A program made the translations under genes and the position numbers. Positions 1-9,449 of a stretch of DNA of 35,681 bases are shown piece by piece. This DNA comes from an uncultured Clostridia bacterium (GTDB taxonomy: Bacteria > Bacillota > Clostridia > TANB77 > CAG-508). The notes under the pieces were generated by a model. It saw only the letters and a list, made by a program, of their open reading frames with translations, was not told the DNA's origin and made no database searches. Where the stretch lies: NCBI GenBank assembly GCA_947632585.1, contig CANRPS010000001.1:65919-101599 (forward strand), given 5' to 3'. Every line of letters starts with the position of its first letter. The stretch's first letter is position 1.

Positions 1-344
1 AACTCTATATTAACTCTGAAACAAGTAAAATAGATTTTGTGCATTTAATCTATTCCTCCAAGCATCCAATATTATTAGATAAAAATAAAAATATTATAAA
101 ATCAGATATAAATTTTTTAAATGCCAAATATTTATCTGATATTTCTTTTTCTTCTTTCGATATAATATTAAATACTTTATTAAACATACTTCCACAAAAA
201 ATATATATACACTTAATAGATGATAAAGAAACTGATTTTTTAGAAACATTAAAACTTATTTTTGAAAATAGAATAATACTTTGTACTGATTGTAATATAT
301 GTAGACTTTATAAGTCTAATAAAAATAAAATAAAAGAGAGATAA
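1..344 (+). CDS. ytxC: YtxC-like sporulation protein, C-terminal part (5' end outside window)
   Basis: The reading frame is open from the first bases, so this is the 3' end of a longer gene; the GTG at 39 is an internal codon. The visible 113 or so residues resemble the end of the putative sporulation protein YtxC: a stretch 'TLLNILPQKIYIH' followed by 'LETLKLIFENRIILC' and a closing C-x2-C-x2-C ('CTDCNIC') near the terminus. YtxC is found in spore formers and its biochemical role is not known. No CGG codon occurs in the visible part. The stop codon sits inside the hairpin at 332-356, which is probably its terminator. The family call rests on remembered motif shape, so confidence is moderate. 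Confidence 0.6.
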   Translation, partial: LYINSETSKIDFVHLIYSSKHPILLDKNKNIIKSDINFLNAKYLSDISFSSFDIILNTLLNILPQKIYIHLIDDKETDFLETLKLIFENRIILCTDCNICRLYKSNKNKIKER

Positions 345-356
345 ACTCTCTCTTTT
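332..356. terminator. Hairpin between converging ytxC-like and pilin-like genes
   Basis: AAAAGAGAG (332-340) pairs with CTCTCTTTT (348-356), with A-rich and T-rich flanks. It lies between two convergent genes, overlaps the stop codon of the first, and could serve both directions. Confidence 0.55.
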
Positions 357-361
357 AACAT

Positions 362-940
362 CTAATCATATCTTATACTTGGATCTTTTACTCCAGTAAT
401 CGTGACTTCTACTCTCCACCACCAATACAAATTCTCTTCAGTACCTATTATTACTATATCTGGAGTATTATAACCCTCACCATAATAATCGACATATGAA
501 TCATCATTATCATCTTCTTTTGAAACTTGCCACTGAATCGTATAAATTAAATTATCATATCCTGTAATATTCGCATGTAGAAGTATCTCTTCGCCAAATA
601 TGAATGGAGGTCCATTTTTATCTGCTACTGTAACTTCTATATTTCTGTCAGGATTCAAGTATGGTGTAAAATCAGTTATAGCAATATTCTCTATAACTTT
701 TACTGGCGCATATTCATTAATTAATTCTTCCATCTGTGAAAACTTTATTTCTGCATCTTCTTCTGCTACTTCCCATTCTTCTTTAGCCTCTTGAGCTCTT
801 ATCAATATTCCATTTTGTCCTGTTAACATCATTATTGATATTCCTGCTAATATTAATAATACTATTATTGTTACTACTAATGCTATTAATGTGATACCTT
901 TTTGGTTTATTAGTTTGCTTTTTTCTCTTGTAAATTTCAT
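362..940 (-). CDS. Type IV pilin-like protein with a C-terminal Ig-like region
   Basis: 192 residues. A short basic leader ends in the prepilin peptidase signature 'KGITLIALVVTIIV' (about residues 14-27): the Gly before the cut site, then one 20-residue hydrophobic helix. A helical stretch (about 45-75) follows, as in pilins and pseudopilins. The C-terminal half holds 'IQWQVSKEDD' and 'YWWWRVEVTITG', which look like one Ig-like β-sandwich domain seen in clostridial surface proteins. The expected role is a secreted or membrane-anchored pilin-like subunit; no pilus assembly genes are in view. The start ATG at 938-940 has a strong upstream GGAGG. The upstream region to 1208 separates it from the divergent recombinase and holds only AT-rich sequence in which I see no sure signal. 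Confidence 0.7.
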   Translation of the reverse strand: MKFTREKSKLINQKGITLIALVVTIIVLLILAGISIMMLTGQNGILIRAQEAKEEWEVAEEDAEIKFSQMEELINEYAPVKVIENIAITDFTPYLNPDRNIEVTVADKNGPPFIFGEEILLHANITGYDNLIYTIQWQVSKEDDNDDSYVDYYGEGYNTPDIVIIGTEENLYWWWRVEVTITGVKDPSIRYD

Positions 941-1208
941 TTACCTTATCCTCCTTTTTTTAATTTCAGTTAGATAATCTTTTTATGACATTATATTTTT
1001 TATAATATCATTAAAGTATTTTTTTTGCAACGATTTTTTAAGTTATATTATAAAATAAAAATATTGAACATTAAAATATTAAACAATAAAAAATGTAAAA
1101 TACTATAAATAAAAAGATTAAAAAATTATTTATATATCATTTTATTACACCTATCTATACATTATTGTATACTCTAATGTGTTATTATATTTACTAGAAG
1201 GTGATAAA

Positions 1209-2162
1209 ATGTTTATAATTAATAAAATGAAACAAATACTAACAGAAAGAAAAAATAATAAAATACTCTTTGAAGAAATTGCATTAGACTGGCTGAATCA
1301 TAAAAAAATATCAATTAAACAATCAACATATTTTAAATATCTTTGTTCTATAAATAAATATATATTACCAGAATTAGGAAATTTAAGTTTAAATGATATA
1401 CGAAATTATGATTTTAATTTATTTGTTGAAAAACTGATGCAAAAAAAATATTCTTCTAAAAATATAAAAAATATATTATATCTTTTAAAATCTATTTTAC
1501 ATTACATTGAAGAAAAGTATAATTATATATTTAAAATACGTAATCTGATTATCCCAAAAGAAAATCGTAAACTTTTAGAAATATTAAGTAATAAAGAAAA
1601 AAATAAATTAGAAAATTATTGTATAAATGAAAATACATTAAAAAGTTTAGGCATCGTTGTTTGTCTAAATACTGGCTTAAGAATTGGCGAAATTTGTGCT
1701 TTAAAATGGAAAAATATAGATTTAAATAAACAAATACTACATATTACTTGCACTATGCAACGAATATATAATGTTCAAGAAAAGAAAACAATTATAAGTA
1801 TAGATTCTCCTAAAACTAAAACATCTTTAAGAGATATTCCTATTTCGAGTAAAATGTATAATATATTAATTAAATTAAAAAAGAAATATAATGATGAAGA
1901 CTTTTTTTTAACAGGAAAAACAGATAAATTTATAGAGCCAAGGAACTATCAAAATACATTTAAAAAAATTTTAAAAAAATGTAAAATAAAGTCCTATAAT
2001 TTTCATATTTTGAGGCATACTTTTGCAACTAATTGTGTTGGTATAGGTATGGATATAAAATCACTAAGCAATATTTTGGGACATGCTAGTGTGAATATTA
2101 CATTAAATCAATATGTTCATTCCTCTTATAAAACACAAAAAAAATTTCTAGAAAAATTATAA
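1209..2162 (+). CDS. Tyrosine-type site-specific recombinase (integrase/XerC-XerD family)
   Basis: 317 residues. An N-terminal SAM-like core-binding domain (about 15-105) is followed by the catalytic domain. The catalytic set is complete: Arg158 in 'TGLRIGE', a Lys in 'SPKTKTSLR', His266 and Arg269 in 'HILRHTFA', His292 in 'LGHASV' and the nucleophile Tyr302 in 'QYVH'. It should cut and rejoin DNA at specific sites. The ATG at 1209 is preferred over the GTG at 1179 because an AGAAGGTGA ribosome site lies just upstream. No att repeats, excisionase or cargo genes are seen nearby, so it may be a housekeeping Xer-like enzyme or the remnant of an element; I cannot decide which. Arginine codons here include CGA and AGA but no CGG. 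Confidence 0.85.
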   Translation: MFIINKMKQILTERKNNKILFEEIALDWLNHKKISIKQSTYFKYLCSINKYILPELGNLSLNDIRNYDFNLFVEKLMQKKYSSKNIKNILYLLKSILHYIEEKYNYIFKIRNLIIPKENRKLLEILSNKEKNKLENYCINENTLKSLGIVVCLNTGLRIGEICALKWKNIDLNKQILHITCTMQRIYNVQEKKTIISIDSPKTKTSLRDIPISSKMYNILIKLKKKYNDEDFFLTGKTDKFIEPRNYQNTFKKILKKCKIKSYNFHILRHTFATNCVGIGMDIKSLSNILGHASVNITLNQYVHSSYKTQKKFLEKL

Positions 2163-2208
2163 ATATAAAATAGTTCTTTTTTTATATAAAAAATAATATT
2201 ATTCTACC

Positions 2209-3538
2209 ATGAAAAGATTTAAAGTTTTTTTACTAAATTCACTTCTTATGGTTGGAAGTTCTTTTATATTACAAATAATTAGACTTATTTTTAATATATA
2301 TGTTTCTAATAAGATAGAAAGAGAGGCATTAGGAGTATTTCAATTAATTATGACGACATATCTTTTTGGAATAACACTCGCTGCTTCTCGGTATAAATAT
2401 AACTTCTACTCGTATAGTATCTGAAGAATTAGCCTTTTCTAATAATTATGGAATTAAAAAATCAATAACTAAATGTATTTTGATAAGTTTAATATTTGGA
2501 ACTATTGCAGGAATTATATTTTCCTTAAATAGTTCTTTTATAACTAAAGTATGTTTTCATAATAAGGTAGGTCCTTCTATTGTATATTTAATTTCAGTTG
2601 CTCTACCTATGATAGCAATATCCGCCAGTATTTCTGGTTACTTTACAGCAGTAAGAAGAATTTATAAATCTGTTATTGCAAATTTTCTAGAGTATACCAT
2701 AAAAATTATAACAACAATTTTTCTTTTAAGTAAATATATATCAAATGGAAGTATCGAAGGTATATGTTTCGCTCTAATTTTAGGAGATGTACTTTCAGAA
2801 GTGGCTTCTTTTTCATATAATATAATTGTTTTAGTTCTAGACTTAAATAAACATATAGAAAAAAACTATATAAAAACAAATGATTCTTTTATATATAGAA
2901 TTTTTAGAATATTAATGCCTGTTGCTTTTACATCTTATATCCGTTCTGGTCTATCTACAATAAAACAACTAATCATTCCATCCAGTTTAGAGAAAAATGG
3001 AATAGAGTGTGAAAAAGCATTAGCAAATTATGGTACAATAACAGCTATGGCTATGCCAATTGTAATGTTTCCAGCAACATTTTTAAATGCAATAGCAGGT
3101 CTTCTAATTCCTGAATTTTCAAGATATTATGTAAAAAAAGATTATATAAAAATAAAAAAATATGCAGACAAATTATTAATAGGTTCTTTTTTATTTGCCT
3201 GCACATTAACTATCATTTTTATTTTATTTGGAAATAATATTGGAAATGCAATTTATAACGATTTATCAGTAGGTACATACATTAGAATATTTGCACCACT
3301 AATTCCATTTATGTATGTTGATATAATAGTAGATAGTATTTTAAAAGGATTAGATGCACAAATAAATGTATTATTTATAAATATAATTGATATAATTGTA
3401 AGCATAAGTTTTATATTGTTTTTTGTACCAATATTGGGAATAAAAGGTTTTATAGTATCTATTTTTGCTAGTGAATTATTAAATTTTACACTAAGTTTAA
3501 AAAAACTATTAAAAATAGAAAGGAGCTTTATTGTTTAA
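2209..3538 (+). CDS. spoVB: SpoVB-like MurJ/MATE-type flippase, read through a +1 shift at CGG 2389
   Basis: Two frames together encode about 442 residues of a polytopic membrane protein of the polysaccharide-transporter/SpoVB group, thought to flip lipid-linked precursors during spore cortex synthesis. The N-terminal 60 codons ('NSLLMVGSSFILQIIRL', 'ALGVFQLIM') run to TCT CGG TAT, where the zero frame stops ten codons later. Skipping the C gives 'AASGINITSTRIVSEELAF', the expected family sequence, and continues without a break to 3538. Many hydrophobic helices follow. No good ribosome site precedes the ATG at 2209; the start is chosen because its N-terminus matches the family. The 3' end overlaps rlmN by 11 bases inside a shared hairpin. 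The length is somewhat short for SpoVB, so another flippase of the same superfamily is possible. Confidence 0.8.
2389..2392 (+). other. In-frame CGG recoding site 1 (spoVB codon 61): CGGT read as Gly
   Basis: Context is TCT-CGG-TAT. The zero frame ends after ten further codons. Dropping the C gives TCT-GGT-ATA and restores the SpoVB sequence. Confidence 0.85.
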
Positions 3539-3547
3539 GCTCCTTTC
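3518..3547. terminator. Bidirectional hairpin inside the overlapping 3' ends of spoVB and rlmN
   Basis: GAAAGGAGCTT (3518-3528) pairs perfectly with AAGCTCCTTTC (3537-3547) around an 8-base loop. Both stop codons lie in it. The minus-strand side runs into a T-rich tract, so it looks best as the rlmN terminator. Confidence 0.75.
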
Positions 3548-4553
3548 TTCTTAATTGTCCACATGCCGCATCAATATCAGATCCAAGTTCTCGTCTCACA
3601 GTTGCAACAATTCCATGATCATTTAAATAATCTCTAAACTTAAGTATATTTTCATTTGAGCTTTTAGTAAATTCGCCCTTTTCGATTTTATTAATCGGAA
3701 TCAAATTAACATGACAAAGCATTCCTTTTAACAACTTAACAAGTTCTTTAGCATCATCCAAATTATCATTTGTATCTTTTGCTAAAGCATATTCAAAAGA
3801 AACTCTTCTGTTAGTTTTCGTAATATAGTCTCTGCAAGCTTGTAAAAGCTCCTCAATATTATATTTAGTATTTATAGGCATCATCTTACTTCTTTTTTCA
3901 TTATTCGTTGCATGTAAAGAAATTGATAATGTACATTGGATATTTTCATCAGCTAGTCTATATATTCCAGGAACTAGACCGCTAGTTGATAAGCTTATAT
4001 GTCTTGCTCCAATATTTATTCCTTTAGGATTATTTATAATTCTAATAGCATTAATTACATTATCATAGTTATCTAATGGTTCCCCTATTCCCATAAACAC
4101 AATATTAGATATTTTAATATTTTCATCTCTTTCCACTGCTAAAAGTTGTTCAATAATTTCACCAGAGCTTAAACTTCTTATAAATGCAATTCCTGTTGAG
4201 GCACAAAATTTACATCCCATTTTACAACCAATTTGAGATGACACACACAAACTATATCCATGATGGTATTTCATTAAAACTGTTTCAATTGCATTTCCAT
4301 CTAATATGTCAAATAAATATTTTATTGTTCCATCAGAAGCAACTTGTTTCTTTAATATTTTATATATTCCAAGTGAGTAATTTTGTTTCAGCTTATTTCT
4401 TAAATCTAAAGATAAATTTGTCATATCATCAAATGAAACTGCATTTTCCTTATATATCCATTTAAAAATTTGTTCTGCTCTATATTTCTTTTCTCCCAAA
4501 TTTAAAAGTTCTTCTTCTAATTTTTCTATATCATAGTCTTTTATATTTTTCAT
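3528..4553 (-). CDS. rlmN: RlmN, dual-specificity 23S rRNA/tRNA adenine-C2 methyltransferase
   Basis: 341 residues. A radical SAM enzyme that methylates A2503 of 23S rRNA and A37 of some tRNAs. The cluster-binding motif C110-x3-C114-x2-C117 ('CKMGCKFC') is present, followed by 'GIGEPLDN' (SAM binding) and 'SISLHA'. The second catalytic Cys lies near the end in 'AACGQLRRK'. The ATG at 4553 is chosen over the longer frame to 4607 because AGGAGA precedes it and because the longer version would run into the promoter. Out-of-phase CGG triplets (GCG-GCA near 3567, AGC-GGT near 3980) do not disturb the frame. Confidence 0.95.
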   Translation of the reverse strand: MKNIKDYDIEKLEEELLNLGEKKYRAEQIFKWIYKENAVSFDDMTNLSLDLRNKLKQNYSLGIYKILKKQVASDGTIKYLFDILDGNAIETVLMKYHHGYSLCVSSQIGCKMGCKFCASTGIAFIRSLSSGEIIEQLLAVERDENIKISNIVFMGIGEPLDNYDNVINAIRIINNPKGINIGARHISLSTSGLVPGIYRLADENIQCTLSISLHATNNEKRSKMMPINTKYNIEELLQACRDYITKTNRRVSFEYALAKDTNDNLDDAKELVKLLKGMLCHVNLIPINKIEKGEFTKSSNENILKFRDYLNDHGIVATVRRELGSDIDAACGQLRRKELKQ

Positions 4554-4578
4554 AAGCTCTCCTATTCCAATTTTAAAT

Positions 4579-4607
4579 ATTATAGTACATATTTTAAAAA
4601 AATTCAA
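4579..4607 (-). promoter_or_regulatory. Probable sigma-A promoter of rlmN
   Basis: On the minus strand TTGAAT (4607-4602), 17 bases, TATAAT (4584-4579). It lies 26 bases upstream of the chosen rlmN start and sits almost back to back with the promoter of the divergent gene. Confidence 0.65.
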
Positions 4608-4608
4608 C

Positions 4609-4637
4609 TTGACATTCAGCTTAAAAAACTATATATT
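4609..4637 (+). promoter_or_regulatory. Probable sigma-A promoter of the bactofilin-like gene and perhaps the PBP
   Basis: TTGACA (4609-4614), 17 bases, TATATT (4632-4637), 36 bases before the ATG at 4674. Only one base separates its -35 box from that of the divergent rlmN promoter. Confidence 0.7.
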
Positions 4638-4673
4638 AAAGTAAATTCAAATTTTTTAGGAGGTTTTATTTTT

Positions 4674-5918
4674 ATGAAAAAAACATTTAAAAAATCAATA
4701 ATAATCGCTATTATGTTCATATTAGTTTTAAGTATTAGTAATATATCCAATGCTGTAAATGAATCTGTTCAAATTAATACTAATTTAATTCAACCACGAA
4801 CTACAGATGGAGAAATAGCACCAATATCAATAGAAGGTGAAGCAGAAGAAAATACTGAAAATACGGAAAGTGAAGAAGATACTGAAAATATAGATAATGA
4901 AAACTATTACAATGGTAATTACTATTCATTTTCAACTCAAGACTTAACTATTGATCAAGACATTTATGGTGATGCTTTCATTTTTACAAGTGGAAATGTA
5001 ACTATTAATAGTTCAATTTATGGTAATCTTTTTGTTTTTGCTAATGATGTTATTATTAATAATAGTTCAGAAATTATATCTTCAATATTTAGTTTCTCAA
5101 AAACCTTAAATATGAATGGTATTGCAGATACAAATGTTTATGCTTATGCAACAAATGAAATCACGATATCAGAAAGTGCTGATATAACTTGTGATTTATA
5201 TGCAGCATCTACAAAAATAAATATTGCAGGACTTATAGATAGAAATGTATATTCTGATAGTAAGTCAATTTCAATATCAGATACATCACAAATTTATGGT
5301 GACTTAAATTATACAGCCAATGAAGAAATTAGTATTCCCGAAAATATTGTTACAGGTAATATAAATTTCACAAAAAATAATATTCAAAATAACCAAGACA
5401 ATTTATCTGTTTCAGATGTAATACTAGGAATTATTTCTTATATAATTCTTGTTATTGTTCTATATTTAATTTATAAACTAGTAAAAATTAAATTTATAAA
5501 TAATTCAAATTATATTAAAGAAAATATAGTAAAATGCATTTTGTTTGGTGCACTAAGTTTATTTATTATACCTATTATATGTATTTTGCTCCTATTTGTA
5601 GGATCAATAGTAATGTCAGAAATATTGTCTCAAGTAGCAATTACTCTATTATTTATATTACTTATGATATATATAATATTATTATTAGTTAGTGTAAGTA
5701 CCACAATAATTTCTCTATCCCAAGCACTTACTGAAAAATTTAAAGATAAATTAAAAATAAATGTTACTCCTTGTACAATTTTATTTATAGGTTTATTAAG
5801 TATTATTTATAAACTTATCACATTAGTCCCTATTTTGGGTTCTATTGTATCGATTGTACTAGTTATAATAGGTTTAGGCATATGGATAAATATGTTAATA
5901 CCTAAAAAGATTTCTTAA
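4674..5918 (+). CDS. Secreted-domain membrane protein with bactofilin-like β-helix repeats
   Basis: 414 residues. A signal peptide (about 1-28) is followed by an acidic Glu/Asn/Thr-rich linker (about 45-75). Residues 80-245 show repeated strand patterns such as 'DIYGDAFIFTSGNVTI' and 'SIYGNLFVFANDVII', the short-period repeat of polymer-forming bactofilin-like β-helices, here on the outer face. Several hydrophobic helices fill the C-terminal 160 residues. It resembles clostridial 'polymer-forming' proteins with a C-terminal membrane domain. A surface scaffold is inferred; no enzyme motif is visible. The ribosome site is a strong AGGAGG. It lies 36 bases upstream of the PBP gene and is probably co-transcribed with it, which fits a cell-envelope role. 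Confidence 0.7.
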   Translation: MKKTFKKSIIIAIMFILVLSISNISNAVNESVQINTNLIQPRTTDGEIAPISIEGEAEENTENTESEEDTENIDNENYYNGNYYSFSTQDLTIDQDIYGDAFIFTSGNVTINSSIYGNLFVFANDVIINNSSEIISSIFSFSKTLNMNGIADTNVYAYATNEITISESADITCDLYAASTKINIAGLIDRNVYSDSKSISISDTSQIYGDLNYTANEEISIPENIVTGNINFTKNNIQNNQDNLSVSDVILGIISYIILVIVLYLIYKLVKIKFINNSNYIKENIVKCILFGALSLFIIPIICILLLFVGSIVMSEILSQVAITLLFILLMIYIILLLVSVSTTIISLSQALTEKFKDKLKINVTPCTILFIGLLSIIYKLITLVPILGSIVSIVLVIIGLGIWINMLIPKKIS

Positions 5919-5954
5919 AAATAACCTATTGCTTAAAAAGAAAGGTAGTTTTTA

Positions 5955-8034
5955 ATGAAGCAAAAAGATAAAGAAAAAAAACATTTAAAAGATGTTAATA
6001 AAAATGAAGAGAAAAAAGCAAAAAGTTTTCTATCAAGGTTAATTATATTTTTCTTTTTATTTATATTAATTATTGGAATTTGTTTTCTAACTTTTAAGAT
6101 TTATATTTTTAGCACTTTAGCAAAGGAGATGTTGTCAAACTCTCCTTCTATTGTTTTTGACTCAAATAACAATAAAATTGCTGAAATTGGGTCAGAAAGA
6201 AATAGAAATAATATAAGCATATCAGACATCCCTAAGAATCTGATTAATGCCTATGTTTCTATAGAAGATCAACGTTTTTATACACACCATGGTGTTGATT
6301 TAAAAAGAACAGGAGCTGCAATTCTATCATATGTTACAAAAAAAGGATCTTCTTTTGGTGGTAGTACAATTACCCAACAACTTGTAAAAAATTTAACAGG
6401 TGATGACTCTAATACAATAAAAAGAAAAATTAAAGAATGGTTTTATGCCTTAACCTTAGAAACATTTTATTCAAAAGAAGAGATATTGGAAGCATATTTA
6501 AATATTATTTATACTGGTCCAAATATTTACGGAGTAAAAGAAGCAGCACACTATTATTTTAATTCAGAATTACAAGATTTGAGTTTAGCTGAATGTGCTT
6601 TTTTAGCTGGTATTAACAATGCACCAAATACTTATAACCCATTTACAGAAAAAGATAGATCTGAAAAAATAAAAAATAGAACGAAAATAGTTTTAAGTAA
6701 AATGTTAGAATTAAATTATATTTCAAAAGAAGAATATGATGCAGCTGTTATAGAAACAGATAATTCTTTAAATTTCAGCAAAGGTGAAATAATAAATAAT
6801 ACTACTATATATTCATATCATACAGATGCATTAGTAAATGAACTTATTTCAGATTTATCAAAGAAAAAATTCATACCTGAAGATTTTGCTACAAATTTTT
6901 TATATCTATCAGGCTCACATATATATAGCACTGAAAATAGAAACATACAAGATACTTTAGAAAATGAATTTAATAAAAAAGATTATATTCTTCGTTCTAA
7001 AGATGGAAATTCTTATGCTCAAGCTGCAATGGTCATAATAGATAATAAAACAGGCTTTGTAGTAGCATCAGCTGGTGGTTTAGGAGAAAAAACAAGTTCT
7101 AGGATTTTTAATAGAAGTACACAGATGAGAAGGCAAACAGGTTCAGCAATAAAACCACTTGCCGTATTGCTTCCAGGCATAAATGAAAAACTTATTACAA
7201 ATGCAAGTATATTTAATGATGAACCTAAAACATATGTTAATTACAATGGTGACGTATGGAATCCCACAGATTATGATGATACATATAGAGGAAAAATCAC
7301 TTTAAGGCAAGCAACAGAGTCGTCTCAAAATATTCCATTTGTAGATGCAATACAATTGATTACAGCAAAAATTTCTATAGATTACCTAAATAAACTGGGA
7401 ATTACATCTCTGACAGACAAAGATATTAATTTATCGCTAGCTCTAGGCGGATTAGAGCAAGGAATCTCCCCTCTTGAACTTGCTGGAGCATACAATGCCA
7501 TTGCAAATAATCGGTAAATATATAGAACCAACATTTTATTTGAAAATAGAAACATCATCTGGTAAAAAAATATTCAAAACACCTCAAACAAAAAAACGTA
7601 TAGTTCAAGAAAATGTTGCTTGTGTAGTTCAACAAATTTTAACAGAGCCAGTATTAGGAGAACAAGGAACAGCAACCTATTGTAAAATACCAAATATTGA
7701 TGTTGCAGCTAAAACTGGAACTACAAATGAAAATTATGATAGATGGCTTTGCGGCTTTACTCCATATTATACCGCGGTTTGCTGGTATGGTTTTGATTTA
7801 AATGAATCTATAGAAACAAATTTAAAAACAAACCCTGCTGGACTTATTTGGTCAAATGTTATGAAGTCTATTCATAAAAATCTTCCCCAAGCATCTTTCG
7901 AAATTCCACAAGGGGTGATAACTTACACGATTTGTAGAGATACTGGAGAAAAAGCTACGTCAAGGTGTCCTGATACATATACAGAGTATTTTGTAGATGA
8001 TATAGAATTAGAATATTGTAATAAAAATCATTAA
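5955..8034 (+). CDS. Class A penicillin-binding protein, read through a +1 shift at CGG 7512
   Basis: About 692 residues from two frames. A cytoplasmic basic tail and one membrane anchor (29-54) precede the GT51 glycosyltransferase domain with catalytic Glu104 in 'EDQRFYTHHG' and 'GGSTITQQLVKN' (135-146). The transpeptidase domain has the nucleophile in S397-A-I-K, the S-Q-N motif (457-459) and K586-T-G. The zero frame reaches AAT CGG TAA at 7509-7517, a CGG followed directly by a stop. Skipping the C gives 'AIANNGKYIEPTFYL', normal class A PBP sequence, and supplies the KTG motif. Without the shift the enzyme has no complete active site. It polymerises and cross-links peptidoglycan outside the membrane. 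The PBP1A/PonA type fits best. Confidence 0.92.
7512..7515 (+). other. In-frame CGG recoding site 2 (PBP codon 520): CGGT read as Gly
   Basis: Context is AAT-CGG-TAA, so the zero frame stops at once. Dropping the C gives AAT-GGT-AAA ('NNGKY'), a conserved turn in class A PBPs. Confidence 0.88.
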
Positions 8035-8040
8035 AAACAC

Positions 8041-8071
8041 AAAAACTGGTATTATTATAGTACCAGTTTTT
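8041..8071 (+). terminator. Rho-independent terminator of the PBP gene
   Basis: AAAAACTGGTA (8041-8051) pairs with TACCAGTTTTT (8061-8071), followed by a T-rich run, just after the stop at 8034. Confidence 0.8.
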
Positions 8072-8161
8072 ATTATATTAAAAAATATTTAAATATTATT
8101 TTCTAGTTTTAATCATAATTAATCACCTTGTCTCATAATCATATATAAGAGGTGTTTTAAT

Positions 8162-9217
8162 ATGAAAAAATTATATATATTCGCATTTAAACTAAAACGT
8201 AATATCATCTCTTTAGTTTTTTTGTCATTTGTAGTCTGTCTAATTTTTTTCTCATCTAGTAATATTTCAGCTGCAAAGTCAGGTTTAAAATTATGGGCAA
8301 ATTCTGTCATCCCCTCTCTGCTTCCTTTTTTCATTGCAATAGAAGTTTTATCACAAACAAATATTACAAAATTATTTGGAAAATTATTTAATAAAATTAT
8401 GAAGCCTTTATTCAACATATCAGGTGAAGGAAGTTTTGCCTTATTGATGGGGATTTTAAGTGGTTATCCTGTCGGTGCCAAAATTGCTGTAAATCTAAGA
8501 AAAAATAATGTCTGCACAAAAGAAGAATGTGAAAGATTACTTAGTTTTACAAATAATTCAGGTCCGTTGTTTATTATAGGAACAATTGGAGTTTCATTAT
8601 TTGGAAGTTCATTAATAGGATTTTTGCTTTTAGTAACTCATATATTAGGATCTTTAACTACAGGAATGTTATTTAGATTTTGGAAAAATGATAAAAAACA
8701 AATTCAGGCTTATAATACTTCTAAATATGATAATAAATTACAAATAGTCACATATTCTAATCTTGGAGAAATTTTAAGTGAAAGTATAATGAAATCTATA
8801 TCTACTATACTTATGATTGGTGGTTTTATCGTACTTTTTTCGGTTATAATATCTATTTTAAATACAAGTGGAATAATAAATATTATATCTATTATTTTTA
8901 TTCCAATATGTAGGCTTTTACATTTGCCAAATGAATTTTCAAACTCATTATTTATTGGTATTTTAGAAATTACAAACGGAATTAGTTTAATTGCAGGAAT
9001 AAAATTAAAACAAATCTCAATAAATATTATTATAACAGCTTTTCTTTTGGGTTTTGGAGGTATATCTATTTTATTTCAAGTTTTAAGTGTAGTATCTAAA
9101 TCAGATTTATCAATAAAACCTTATATTATAGGAAAAATATTACATGGACTTTTTTCAGCAATATATACTTTTTTAATAATTAATACTTTTCCTATGTTTA
9201 ATTTTAATTTAATATAA
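8162..9217 (+). CDS. ylbJ: YlbJ-like sporulation integral membrane protein
   Basis: 351 residues, strongly hydrophobic, with about eight membrane helices. Family features are 'GLKLWANSVIPSLLPFFIAIE' split between helices 1 and 2, 'GILSGYPVGAKI' and 'FTNNSGPLFIIGTIG', the nucleoside-recognition (Gate) fold found twice in YlbJ. In Bacillus YlbJ is a mother-cell sporulation protein needed for cortex formation. The start ATG at 8162 follows AAGAGGTG. A small gene follows after 22 bases and is probably in the same transcript. The GTC-GGT at 8471-8476 contains an out-of-phase CGG with no shift. Confidence 0.85.
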   Translation: MKKLYIFAFKLKRNIISLVFLSFVVCLIFFSSSNISAAKSGLKLWANSVIPSLLPFFIAIEVLSQTNITKLFGKLFNKIMKPLFNISGEGSFALLMGILSGYPVGAKIAVNLRKNNVCTKEECERLLSFTNNSGPLFIIGTIGVSLFGSSLIGFLLLVTHILGSLTTGMLFRFWKNDKKQIQAYNTSKYDNKLQIVTYSNLGEILSESIMKSISTILMIGGFIVLFSVIISILNTSGIINIISIIFIPICRLLHLPNEFSNSLFIGILEITNGISLIAGIKLKQISINIIITAFLLGFGGISILFQVLSVVSKSDLSIKPYIIGKILHGLFSAIYTFLIINTFPMFNFNLI

Positions 9218-9239
9218 AAAATTTTATAGGAGGTCTCAA

Positions 9240-9449
9240 ATGGAAAAAGAATTTAATGCAGATAATAATATGTTTAATCCTTATGGAAATTTTGCAGCAG
9301 GACTTGACATGAATGATATTTATAAAGATTCAATGTTTAACCCTATTGCACAATATGAACAGGCATATACATATTATAAATTTCTATGTATGCAAATGGA
9401 TTATAAAATTAAATGTAAAGAGTACGAAAAAATGTGTGAAAACAAATAA
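9240..9449 (+). CDS. Small hypothetical protein downstream of ylbJ
   Basis: 69 residues with a strong AGGAGGTC ribosome site. It is rich in Met, Asn, Tyr, Phe and Lys ('NMFNPYGNF', 'YEQAYTYYKFLCMQMDYKIKCKEYEKMC') and has no signal peptide or membrane helix. I do not recognise the family. Its place directly after ylbJ and before a terminator, and its Tyr/Met-rich make-up, allow a spore-coat-like role; this is only inference from context. Confidence 0.7.
   Translation: MEKEFNADNNMFNPYGNFAAGLDMNDIYKDSMFNPIAQYEQAYTYYKFLCMQMDYKIKCKEYEKMCENK

Noticed and set aside
302..318. TAGACTT-TAT-AAGTCTA palindrome near the end of the ytxC-like gene
   Set aside because: It lies within coding sequence, has no T-run and precedes a better terminator at 332-356.
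1209..2162. An integrated mobile element around the tyrosine recombinase
   Set aside because: No flanking direct repeats, tRNA end, excisionase or cargo genes were seen; neighbours are chromosomal sporulation genes.
2480..3538. A separate gene starting at 2480, and likewise separate genes at 7474-8034, 15187-15459 and 30453-30872
   Set aside because: These are the downstream parts of spoVB, the PBP, sufD and the binding protein. None has its own ribosome site or a complete domain.
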